Positions 1-6,632 of a stretch of 36,265 nt of DNA are shown here, piece by piece. Position 1 is the stretch's first letter. Every line of letters starts with the position of its first letter. Below the pieces are notes generated by a model. The model searched no databases. It had not been told where the DNA came from and saw only the letters and a list, made by a program, of their open reading frames with translations. A program made the translations under genes and the position numbers. The stretch lies in assembly GCA_937997955.1 (NCBI GenBank), contig CALLDR010000132.1, positions 1 through 36,265 of the forward strand. Reading direction: 5' to 3'. Source of the DNA: an uncultured Emergencia sp. GTDB taxonomy: Bacteria > Bacillota > Clostridia > Peptostreptococcales > Anaerovoracaceae.

Positions 1-429
1 AACGGCGTATCAAAGGGCGCTGTGACGACTTTGACCGGCCTGAAGACCGGCGACACGGTCGTCATCAAGACGCAGAAGACCGAAACACCGGACGACAACA
101 ATGCTGCTTTGATCGAAGCGGTGAAGAACACCAAGCTGATCGCCCGCAGCGCTATGTCCACGGCAAAAGGCAAGAAGGCCGTTAAGGTTTACTGGTATGC
201 GGAAGATGGCAGCGATCTGGACTTCGACGGCTACGAGGTATTCCGCTCCTTGAAGAGATACAGCGGCTTCGGTACGACGCCGATCTTCAAGACCGCAAAC
301 GAAAAGTACTACAACACGGCCATTAAGAAAGGCAGCAAGTACTACTACAAAGTACGCGCTTACAAAGTGATCGACGGTGAGAAAGTCTACACCGATTGGT
401 CAACAAAAGCGTGGAGAACCGTAAAATAA
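1..429 (+). CDS. C-terminal part of a secreted protein with a fibronectin III-like domain (5' end outside window)
   Basis: The reading frame is open from base 1 to the TAA at 427-429, so this is the 3' end of a longer gene; a GTG at 22 has no ribosome binding site and is not taken as a start. The visible 142 residues end in a beta-rich module with the pattern VYWYAEDGSDLDFDGYEVF, then GSKYYYKVRAYK and a final Trp-rich strand (DWSTKAW). This resembles the fibronectin type III-like domain found at the C-terminus of many extracellular Clostridia proteins. Such domains serve binding or spacing outside the cell; the catalytic or adhesive part would lie upstream. The identity of the full protein cannot be judged from this fragment. 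A strong terminator follows after 24 bases, so this is the last gene of its transcript. Confidence 0.7.
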   Translation, partial: NGVSKGAVTTLTGLKTGDTVVIKTQKTETPDDNNAALIEAVKNTKLIARSAMSTAKGKKAVKVYWYAEDGSDLDFDGYEVFRSLKRYSGFGTTPIFKTANEKYYNTAIKKGSKYYYKVRAYKVIDGEKVYTDWSTKAWRTVK

Positions 430-453
430 CTTAATTCAATATACTATCTTAAG

Positions 454-489
454 AAAACCGCAGGGCGTAATGTTCCTGCGGTTTTCGCT
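454..489 (+). terminator. Intrinsic terminator of the fibronectin III-like gene
   Basis: An 11-bp perfect stem (AAAACCGCAGG at 454-464 and CCTGCGGTTTT at 475-485) encloses a 10-base loop and ends in a T run. It sits 24 bases after the stop codon of the preceding gene. Confidence 0.85.
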
Positions 490-590
490 TGAAGCATAAT
501 ATATAACGGGTAACGGACGGAGAACTCCCGGATTCAGGCAGGGAGCTGCATCTTCAGTGGACGGCGATTTATCCTTTGTCCGGCGGCGTG

Positions 591-626
591 AAAAAAGCGT
601 GATCCCCATAAAGATGGGGATCACGC
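591..626 (-). terminator. Intrinsic terminator of the Cys-rich repeat protein gene (minus strand)
   Basis: A perfect 11-bp inverted repeat (597-607 with 616-626, GCGTGATCCCC/GGGGATCACGC) has an 8-base loop. On the minus strand it is followed directly by six T residues (591-596 are A on the plus strand). It lies 48 bases past the stop codon of the minus-strand gene at 674-1843, which supports that gene as the real coding strand here. Confidence 0.88.
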
Positions 627-673
627 GGACGTGGCGCAGCCGCTGTTTTTCAGCTTGCTCATTCACGCCTTTC

Positions 674-1843
674 TTAGAAACTGCATCCGCAGCCGCCGTT
701 CCACTGGCAGGAGATGGAGCGGGAAGAGCTGTTTCTGCTTCTGTCACTGTTTCTGTTTCTGTCGCATCCGCATCCGCAGTCGTCGTCGTCTCTGCTGCGT
801 CTGCTTTCTCTTCCTTCGTCGTTGTCTCTGCCGCGTCTGCTCTCTCTTCCTTCGTCGTTGTCTCTGCCGCATCCGCAGCTGCCGCGACCTTCATCATCAT
901 CGTCGTCATCGTCATCTCTGCCGCGGCCGTCGTCGCAGCATCTTCCGCGGAGACGGAAGGCGTTGGAATCGTCATCGTCCTGGCAGTTTTCACACCGGCC
1001 GGAGGCCTGACGGCACCTTGCCGCGTCGTCACAAGGCATATTCAGGCTTTCAGCAGTGGTTCTGAACAGAGTCTGTCTGGTTACCTGAATCTCCGCTTCC
1101 GGCTCTGTGATCAGGCTGCCGGTGAGACGCAGAGCGCACTGAGAAGAGCCGGGAACCGATCTCAATACAGGGTTCAGCAGTCTGGCTTTAGCCTTGAAGG
1201 AGAAGTTGATGACCGGAGCGATTCCGCCGGTGGTGCAAGGGAGGCAGATGTCGGAGGCGAAGGAGCTGGTGCCTGGTATGTCGATGGTGACGCAGTTTTT
1301 CGTGGTAAGCACCAGCTTAAACCTTCTGCATCCGCTGCAGCCGAAAGCGCTGCCGCGCAGGACGATGGTCAGCCGGGCGTTCCAGCTGCCGGCGCCGCTG
1401 ATCAGCAAAAATCCCTTTGTAGAGCGACCCCTCTCCATACATTCACAGTCGCCGACCCTGGTCATCAGGTCGTTGGTAGCCGCCATGTACCTCTGATTGA
1501 AGAGATCGATGGAGTCTACCGGCAGACCATCTACGGTGACGCTGCACGGCTTCAGGGAGCATGGGTCCGACAGATCGAAGTCTGATACGAAGACCTCAGT
1601 GCTTTCAATGGCAAAGTCCGTGTCATCGGTGATCTCAAAAGCCGCCTGGCAGCTGCCGCCGCAACCGCATCCGCAGCAGCTGCAACCGCAGCCGCAGCTG
1701 CCGTTTTGATCGTCCAGAAGGGTCAGCTGCTGGTCGAAATCGCACGGCTCCGCGATCAGCTGGCTCATCAGGGGACAGGACTGGGCTGTCAGATCGGAAA
1801 AGACCTTGGTCAGATAGACTGTCGATTCATTACGCATATTCAT
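674..1843 (-). CDS. Unrecognised Cys-rich protein with Asp/Arg/Ser-rich repeat tail
   Basis: This is a 389-residue protein whose family I do not recognise. ATG at 1841-1843 is preceded by a GAGGT ribosome binding site (TGAGGTAATAAATTT), and a perfect terminator lies just downstream; both favour this strand over the overlapping plus-strand frames. There is no signal peptide. Residues 48-65 are a Cys/Gly cluster with eight Cys (GSCGCGCSCCGCGCGGSC). Residues about 66-270 look like an ordered beta-rich region with scattered Cys. From about 275 the tail is low complexity: an Asp-8 run, a 12-residue repeat of the type RGRDNDEGRESR, then CGCGC, Arg/Asn/Ser repeats and a terminal GCGCSF. Cys clusters at both ends suggest metal binding or disulfide cross-linking, as in Cys-rich spore coat or exosporium proteins; that role is only a guess. 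It is monocistronic. Confidence 0.72.
   Translation of the reverse strand: MNMRNESTVYLTKVFSDLTAQSCPLMSQLIAEPCDFDQQLTLLDDQNGSCGCGCSCCGCGCGGSCQAAFEITDDTDFAIESTEVFVSDFDLSDPCSLKPCSVTVDGLPVDSIDLFNQRYMAATNDLMTRVGDCECMERGRSTKGFLLISGAGSWNARLTIVLRGSAFGCSGCRRFKLVLTTKNCVTIDIPGTSSFASDICLPCTTGGIAPVINFSFKAKARLLNPVLRSVPGSSQCALRLTGSLITEPEAEIQVTRQTLFRTTAESLNMPCDDAARCRQASGRCENCQDDDDSNAFRLRGRCCDDGRGRDDDDDDDDEGRGSCGCGRDNDEGRESRRGRDNDEGRESRRSRDDDDCGCGCDRNRNSDRSRNSSSRSISCQWNGGCGCSF
788..886 (-). repeat. 36-bp in-frame tandem repeat inside the Cys-rich protein gene
   Basis: Units start at 788, 824 and 860 (exact 36-bp period). The first two are nearly identical and the third is partial. Each unit encodes 12 residues of the charged tail (RGRDNDEGRESR type). 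The period is a multiple of three, so copy number can change without a frameshift. Confidence 0.85.
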
Positions 1844-1970
1844 AAATTTATTACCTCACATTCATGATTCAATAGCTCACGGCTATGTAACGCCGCACCC
1901 GGAGCGATGCCGTTATCTGGGGAGAGAGGCAGCGGCAGAGACTGCAGCAGAGATTGCGGTGATAAAGGCT

Positions 1971-2049
1971 GCGGTGTCTGCGGCAGAGTTTGCGGTGTCT
2001 GCGTCAGAGTTTGCGGTGTCTGCGATGATAGAAACCGCGGTGTCCGCGG
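1971..2049. repeat. 21-bp tandem repeat block
   Basis: The unit GCGGTGTCTGCG followed by GCAGAGTTT starts at 1971, 1992 and 2013 (exact 21-bp period), with a degenerate fourth copy at 2037-2049. Weaker relatives (GGCAGAGACTGC, AGCAGAGATTGCGG) precede it from about 1928, suggesting an older, decayed part of the array. Confidence 0.85.
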
Positions 2050-2130
2050 CGGCGCGGTATCAAAGGCGATCCGCCTGTTTGTGCTGAGGTACTGTTATCA
2101 TATGCGGGGCCGAAGGTTTTTGTGCGCGCC

Positions 2131-2310
2131 GGGTGGGGGAGATACAAAGAGGCCTTCGCCCGCAGCCCTGGGTGGGGGATACAGAGAGACTTTCACGCCC
2201 ACAGTGCGGAAGGAGTGGGGAGATACGGTGCTTTCACGCCCACAGTGCGGAAGGAGTGGTGAGACACAGAGAGGCTTTCGCGTCCACAGTGCCGGGTGGG
2301 GAGACAAAGC
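2131..2310. repeat. About 41-bp degenerate tandem repeat block
   Basis: Units start at 2131, 2170, 2212, 2253 and 2294 (spacing 39, 42, 41, 41). Each opens with GGGTGGGGGA or GGAGTGGGGAGA, passes through ACAGAGAGGCTTTC and ends near CCACAGTGC. The last copy is partial. The unequal spacing argues against it being protein-coding. Confidence 0.8.
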
Positions 2311-2446
2311 GGGGTCCGAAGAAGAAAATGGGTGCAAAAACGGATGTTCAGCACAAGATATTGTGTTGGACTCTTTTTTTGACCCCAAGGCCGGGGACAA
2401 AAAACAAAAAAGTGAAGAGAAATCCCAAATGAGTGGGGAATAAAAC

Positions 2447-2475
2447 TTGCAAAGTGGGGACGAGTGGTGTAAAAT
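2447..2475 (+). promoter_or_regulatory. Sigma-A-type promoter of mraZ and the dcw cluster
   Basis: TTGCAA (2447-2452), a 17-bp spacer and TAAAAT (2470-2475) form a good housekeeping promoter. Transcription would begin near 2482, giving a leader of about 55 bases before the mraZ start at 2538. The spacer and -10 element are overlaid by the MraZ-type boxes. Confidence 0.65.
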
Positions 2476-2482
2476 GGAGGAA
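2451..2482 (+). promoter_or_regulatory. Probable MraZ operator (TGG boxes, 10-bp period)
   Basis: AGTGGGG, AGTGGTG and AATGGAG place TGG at 2455, 2465 and 2475, exactly 10 bp apart, so all three face the same side of the helix. A further GTGGGG has TGG at 2434, 21 bp upstream. MraZ proteins are known to bind tandem TGG-containing boxes spaced by about one helical turn upstream of their own gene. The boxes cover the -35 to -10 interval, which fits autorepression. Confidence 0.7.
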
Positions 2483-2537
2483 AAATAAGAATGCACAGGT
2501 ATCAGTACAAGTCAGTGTAAGGCGGGAGGTTCCTCTT

Positions 2538-2969
2538 ATGTTCATGGGTACGTACTACAACTCCATAGACGCGAAGAACCGGATGATCGTACCCTCCAAG
2601 CACAGAGATCAGCTGGGCGGCAGATGCGTGCTGACCAAAGGTCTGGACCAGTGCCTGTACATCTACACCATGGCCGAGTGGGAACGACAGATGGACAAGA
2701 TCGCGGAGCTTCCAGAATCCGATCCGGAGATCAGAGCCTTTATCCGCCATTTCTGTTCCAACGCCACGGATCTGGAATTCGACAAGCAGGGCCGTATCGT
2801 CATTCCGACAGAGCTGAAAGAATACGCCGGCATCGACAAGGATCTGGTCACCATGGGCGCTATGAAGAAGATTGAAGTATGGAGCCGGGAGACGTGGGAA
2901 GCCCCTGACAACGAGAGCAAGATGGACGCCAAGGACTTTGCCGCGGCCCTGAGGAAATATAATTTCTAA
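2538..2969 (+). CDS. mraZ: Transcriptional regulator MraZ
   Basis: MraZ is a SpoVT/AbrB-fold DNA-binding protein and the first gene of most dcw clusters, where it represses or tunes the cluster's promoter. The protein has 143 residues, the usual length. It begins MFMGTYYNSIDAKNRMIVPS and carries the second conserved half ATDLEFDKQGRIVIP, the two tandem MraZ/AbrB modules. ATG at 2538 is chosen because the family starts with MFMG and a GGGAGG lies 8 bases upstream; the upstream extension to 2433 would run through the promoter and has no family match. It is followed by rsmH after a 78-base spacer built of short AT-rich repeats. Confidence 0.96.
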   Translation: MFMGTYYNSIDAKNRMIVPSKHRDQLGGRCVLTKGLDQCLYIYTMAEWERQMDKIAELPESDPEIRAFIRHFCSNATDLEFDKQGRIVIPTELKEYAGIDKDLVTMGAMKKIEVWSRETWEAPDNESKMDAKDFAAALRKYNF

Positions 2970-3031
2970 ATACATTTTAAATACGTTTTTAAGTACATTT
3001 TAAATACATTTAAGTACATTTAAGTACATTT
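2967..3031. repeat. AT-rich tandem repeats between mraZ and rsmH
   Basis: Six copies of TAAGTACATTT/TAAATACATTT start at 2967, 2978, 2990, 3001, 3011 and 3021 (period 10-12). The first copy includes the mraZ stop codon and the array ends just before the rsmH ribosome binding site. Confidence 0.9.
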
Positions 3032-3047
3032 GCAGGGAGGACGAGCC

Positions 3048-3989
3048 GTGGAGTTCAGACATACCTCCGTTTTGCTGGAGGAATGCATAGACAATTTGAA
3101 TATCAGGCCGGAAGGCGTCTATGTGGACGGAACCCTCGGCGGAGGCGGACATGCCGCGCACATCTGCGAAAAGCTCAGCGCGGCCGGGACCTTCATCGGC
3201 ATCGACCGGGATCAGGACGCTCTGGACGCTGCCGCCAAACGGCTGGCAGAGGCGGATTACCCCTGCAGGAAATATTTTGTGCAAAGCAATTATTCAGATA
3301 TTAAGTCAGTCCTCGCTGAGCTGGATCTGAACGGCGTCGACGGCGCCCTTCTGGATCTGGGCGTTTCCTCTTTCCAGCTGGACAACGCGGAAAGAGGGTT
3401 CTCCTATATGCAGGATGCCCCCCTGGATATGAGGATGAACCAGGAAGACCCCTACACAGCCTATGACGTGGTCAACGACTGCAGCAAAGAGGAACTGACT
3501 AAGATCATCTCCAAATACGGTGAAGAAAAATGGGCTTCCCGCATAGCTTCCTTCATTACTGGCGCAAGGAGAGAGAAGCCCATTGAAACCACCGGAGAAC
3601 TGGTAGACATCATCAAAGCGGCCATTCCGGCAAAGGCGAGACGTGACGGACCACATCCGGCCAAGCGGACCTTTCAGGCCATTCGCATCGAGGTCAACGA
3701 CGAGCTGGGCCAGCTGGAACGGGCGATGGATGAATTCTGCGACGTTCTCAATCCGGGAGGGCGGCTTTGCGTGATCTCCTTTCATTCCCTGGAGGACCGC
3801 ATCGTCAAGGAGACCATGGTACGGCGTGAAAACCCGTGTACCTGTCCCAAAGAATTTCCCGTCTGCGTCTGCGGCAAGAAGCCGGACGTCAGAAGGATCA
3901 GCCGTAAGCCGATCCTGCCGGGAGAAGAAGAATTAGAAGAAAACCCGCGCTCCCGCAGCGCCAAGCTGCGGGTGTGCGAGAAACGATAG
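3048..3989 (+). CDS. rsmH: 16S rRNA (cytosine(1402)-N(4))-methyltransferase RsmH
   Basis: RsmH (MraW) methylates N4 of C1402 in the decoding centre of 16S rRNA using S-adenosylmethionine. The 313-residue protein shows the SAM-binding start VDGTLGGGGHA (about residues 27-37), the family signature DGALLDLGVSSFQLD, PHPAKRTFQAIRIEVN and GGRLCVISFHSLEDRIVK. The Cys-rich segment NPCTCPKEFPVCVCG near the end is usual in Firmicute homologues. The start is GTG 3048, with GGGAGG 8 bases upstream; the HTSVLL motif follows four residues later, as is typical. It is the second gene of the dcw cluster. Confidence 0.96.
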   Translation: MEFRHTSVLLEECIDNLNIRPEGVYVDGTLGGGGHAAHICEKLSAAGTFIGIDRDQDALDAAAKRLAEADYPCRKYFVQSNYSDIKSVLAELDLNGVDGALLDLGVSSFQLDNAERGFSYMQDAPLDMRMNQEDPYTAYDVVNDCSKEELTKIISKYGEEKWASRIASFITGARREKPIETTGELVDIIKAAIPAKARRDGPHPAKRTFQAIRIEVNDELGQLERAMDEFCDVLNPGGRLCVISFHSLEDRIVKETMVRRENPCTCPKEFPVCVCGKKPDVRRISRKPILPGEEELEENPRSRSAKLRVCEKR

Positions 3990-4017
3990 ATGAAATGCGC
4001 GAGGTGTTACACAAATA

Positions 4018-4344
4018 ATGAGACAACAGGAGAAAAAGAGAATACTGATGGGCGTCGTCCTCATCGGACTGATCTGCATCATCATGGTAGTCGTTACAGC
4101 CTACGCGGCTGAGCTGAGAGTGGAGAACAACGCTTTGATCAGCGAGAACGAAGCTGTGCAGGGCGAGATCGATACCCTGAACGTCAAGATCAAGAGCGCC
4201 AACAATATCGAGCATATCGAGAAGATCGCCACCAGCAAGCTGGGCATGGTTTACCCAAGCGAGGGCGAATGTGTGTATCTGAAAAGCAGCGACGCGCCGG
4301 AAGGAAACTTCGCCATGGTCATCAAAGAACAGGCATATAACTAA
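4018..4344 (+). CDS. ftsL: Cell division protein FtsL-like
   Basis: A 108-residue bitopic membrane protein: short basic cytoplasmic N-terminus (MRQQEKKR), one transmembrane segment at about residues 9-30, then a heptad-rich coiled coil (ELRVENNALISENEAVQGEI) and a short extracellular end. Size, topology and position between rsmH and the class B PBP gene identify it as FtsL; in Bacteria FtsL pairs with DivIC/FtsB and FtsQ to activate septal FtsW-PBP. Sequence conservation in this family is low, so the call relies on context. GAGGTG lies 11 bases before the ATG. A terminator follows 52 bases after the stop. Confidence 0.85.
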   Translation: MRQQEKKRILMGVVLIGLICIIMVVVTAYAAELRVENNALISENEAVQGEIDTLNVKIKSANNIEHIEKIATSKLGMVYPSEGECVYLKSSDAPEGNFAMVIKEQAYN

Positions 4345-4395
4345 AAGCTCCATAGTATAATGGGGTTGAACAACAAGAAGAAACTTCATATTAAG

Positions 4396-4440
4396 AAACA
4401 GCCAGACAATTTCATACCAGAACCCGTCTGGCTGTTTTAG
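4396..4440 (+). terminator. Intrinsic terminator between ftsL and the PBP gene
   Basis: A perfect 12-bp stem (AAACAGCCAGAC at 4396-4407 and GTCTGGCTGTTT at 4426-4437) with an 18-base loop ends in TTTT. It lies inside an otherwise continuous dcw cluster, so it probably lowers read-through from the mraZ promoter into the PBP and mur genes. Confidence 0.75.
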
Positions 4441-4579
4441 CTTATATACGTTTTAGCTTATACACAAGGAAGCGTTTAAGGAAGCGTTTATAGGTAAGTC
4501 TAGCAAAATTAAGCAAAATTATATGTAAGGAAGTATTGAAAAAAGCCTTTGCAGAGGAACCAAAGGAAGCAAAGGAAGC
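4435..4579. repeat. Cluster of four short tandem duplications upstream of the PBP gene
   Basis: TTTTAGCTTATA occurs at 4435 and 4451; AAGGAAGCGTTTA at 4466 and 4478; AGCAAAATTA at 4502 and 4512; AAAGGAAGC at 4562 and 4571. These are four unrelated units with periods 16, 12, 10 and 9, all within 145 bases of gene-free DNA. Confidence 0.85.
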
Positions 4580-4607
4580 ATTGGAAAAGGAATAATTGGA
4601 GATTGAT

Positions 4608-6605
4608 ATGGCAAAGGTAAGCGGAAGAAACAAAAAGAGAATTATTTTTACCTTCGGAGTGCTCTGCGTACTGCTGATCCTGCTGGCCTTCCGGCTGGCC
4701 TGGATACAGGTGGTAAAGGCGGAAGAATACAGCGAGAAAGCCACAAACCAGCAGACCAGCGACATTCCGCTGGAAGCCAAGCGCGGCGCTATCTACGACA
4801 GGAACGGGGAAGCCCTGGCTACCAGCGCGGCCTGCTATACCGTGTGGGCCCGTCCCGCGGAGATCAAAGAGAACTACAAAGGCGAGAAGCTGGACGATAT
4901 CAGCAGCAAGCTGGCCGTTCTGCTGGATATGAGCGCGGAAGACGTCAAGGAAAAGCTGGTCAAGGAACAGGCTTTGATCAAGATCGCCAAATATCTGGAT
5001 AAGGAGACCAGCGACAAGGTCAAGGATCTGGATATCACCGGTATCGAGATCGCGGAGAATACCAAGCGCTACTACCCGCTGGGCAACTTCGCTTCCCAGC
5101 TTCTGGGAAGCGTGGACGACGACAACAAGGGGAGGACCGGCATAGAGGCCCAGTACAACGAGTACCTGAGCGGCGTAGCCGGAAGATGGATCAAGAACAC
5201 CGATCTCAACGGAAACAAGTTGGCTTACGGCAAAGAAGTATACTATCAGGCCGAAGACGGCCTCAACGTGGTGCTGACCATCGACGAGGTTCTGCAGCAC
5301 TATGTGGAGAACGCCCTGGCCAACGGCATGAAGGAGACCAAGGCCAACCGGATCATGTGTCTGGTCATGGACCCGAAGACCGGCGACGTGCTGGCCATGG
5401 CTACCACGCCGGGCTTTGACCCCAACGATCCGACCGAACCGGACGACGAGTCGGAAAAGACCGTCTTTGACGATATGTCCGACGCGGATCAGGTGACCTA
5501 CCTGAACCAGATGTGGAGAAACCCTATCGTCAGCGACACCTACGAGCCGGGCTCCACCTTCAAGCTGATCACCACCTCTTCCGCCCTGGAAGAAGGCGTT
5601 ACCAATTTGAAAAAGACCTATACCTGCAACGTCAGCTACACCGTGCCGGGCACCAACGTGACGCTCCACTGCTGGAGCTCCGTAGGACACGGCACCGAGA
5701 CCCTGATCGAGGCTGTGGGAAACTCCTGCAATCCGGTGCAGATCCAGCTGGCGGAAGCCCTGGGCGCGGAAAAATACTACGATTATCTGGAAATGTTCGG
5801 CATCACTGACACCAGCCTGACCAACATCGATCTGCCGGCGGAGGCTACGGCCCAGGTACAGTCGGAGGACGCCATCGGCCCGGTAGAACTGGCCACCATG
5901 TCCTACGGACAGGGCATCGCCGTGACGCCGATCCAGCTGGTCAGCGCCGTATGCGCCATCGGCAACGACGGCGTCCTGATGCAGCCGAGAGTGGTCAAGG
6001 AGCTGACCGATTCCGACGGGGATACGGTCAAGGAGTTTGAGACCAAAGAGATCCGCAAGGTCATCTCCTCCAAGACGGCCAGCGAGATGATGAAGATCAT
6101 GGAATACGTCGTATCAGAGGGCGGCGGCGGCAACGCCAAGATCGCCGGCTACCGCATCGGCGGCAAGACAGGTACGGCGGATAAGCCGTCCGCGGACGGT
6201 AAGTATTCCAGCGATACCTATTCCTCCTTCATCGGCATGGCGCCGATGGACGATCCGCAGCTGGTGGTCCTGGTAGTCGTCGACAGCCCAACCGGCGTTC
6301 AGTTCGGCAGCGCTACCGCGGCGCCGATCGCCAAGGAATTTCTGGAAAACGCCCTGCCGTATCTGGGCGTCAATCCGCAGTATACAGAGGAAGAAGAGAA
6401 AGAGCTGAAGGCCGAGTACACCTACGTACCCGACGTGACAGGCAAGGGATACAGCGACGCCATCGGCATCCTGGGCAGCAGCGGCCTGAAATACAAGGTG
6501 ACGCCGGAAACCAGCAGCACCAAGGATTTCACCGTCGTCGACCAGTACCCGAAGGCGGGCACAAAGATCAAGAAAGGCGGAAAAGTATACCTGTACAGAG
6601 AATAG
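4608..6605 (+). CDS. ftsI: Class B penicillin-binding protein (PBP2/SpoVD type) with PASTA domain
   Basis: A septal peptidoglycan transpeptidase that cross-links glycan strands made by its SEDS partner FtsW. It has 665 residues: one N-terminal transmembrane segment (about 12-33), the dimerisation domain with RGAIYDRNGEALA, and the transpeptidase domain with the three active-site motifs STFK (Ser about 316), SCN (about 373-375) and KTGT (near 520). A single PASTA domain closes the protein (VPDVTGKGYSDAI onward, last 60 residues). One PASTA domain is typical of SpoVD, while vegetative PBP2B often has two, so FtsI or SpoVD are both possible names. ATG 4608 is chosen because GGAG lies 6 bases upstream; an in-frame TTG at 4596 is less well placed. 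Confidence 0.93.
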   Translation: MAKVSGRNKKRIIFTFGVLCVLLILLAFRLAWIQVVKAEEYSEKATNQQTSDIPLEAKRGAIYDRNGEALATSAACYTVWARPAEIKENYKGEKLDDISSKLAVLLDMSAEDVKEKLVKEQALIKIAKYLDKETSDKVKDLDITGIEIAENTKRYYPLGNFASQLLGSVDDDNKGRTGIEAQYNEYLSGVAGRWIKNTDLNGNKLAYGKEVYYQAEDGLNVVLTIDEVLQHYVENALANGMKETKANRIMCLVMDPKTGDVLAMATTPGFDPNDPTEPDDESEKTVFDDMSDADQVTYLNQMWRNPIVSDTYEPGSTFKLITTSSALEEGVTNLKKTYTCNVSYTVPGTNVTLHCWSSVGHGTETLIEAVGNSCNPVQIQLAEALGAEKYYDYLEMFGITDTSLTNIDLPAEATAQVQSEDAIGPVELATMSYGQGIAVTPIQLVSAVCAIGNDGVLMQPRVVKELTDSDGDTVKEFETKEIRKVISSKTASEMMKIMEYVVSEGGGGNAKIAGYRIGGKTGTADKPSADGKYSSDTYSSFIGMAPMDDPQLVVLVVVDSPTGVQFGSATAAPIAKEFLENALPYLGVNPQYTEEEEKELKAEYTYVPDVTGKGYSDAIGILGSSGLKYKVTPETSSTKDFTVVDQYPKAGTKIKKGGKVYLYRE

Positions 6606-6632
6606 ACGGAATATAGAATCGAGAGGGTTCAT

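Larger units (their letters stand above)
1844..2430. other. Gene-free, repeat-rich region upstream of mraZ
   Basis: About 590 bases between the divergent Cys-rich gene and the mraZ promoter. Open frames exist on both strands but are low in complexity, lack ribosome binding sites and are disturbed by the repeat periods. The stretch holds the 5' region of the minus-strand gene (1844-1910), a 21-bp repeat block (1971-2049) and an about 41-bp repeat block (2131-2310). The plus strand is markedly G-rich in both blocks. I see no tRNA, riboswitch or conserved gene here. Confidence 0.6.

Noticed and set aside
557..1585. Long plus-strand open frame (342 codons) opposite the Cys-rich gene
   Set aside because: Its product is low-complexity Ala/Ser/Val produced by the antisense of the repeat tail. 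It has no ribosome binding site, and the minus-strand gene has both a binding site and a terminator.
1907..2443. Plus-strand open frame of 178 codons with CGVC repeats
   Set aside because: The purine stretch is only about 2 bases from the ATG, composition is dominated by the two DNA repeats, and the frame runs into the mraZ promoter. No family resemblance.
2098..2496. Minus-strand open frame of 132 codons across the 41-bp repeats
   Set aside because: Pro/Ser/His-rich shadow of the repeat block without ribosome binding site; it would start inside the mraZ promoter.
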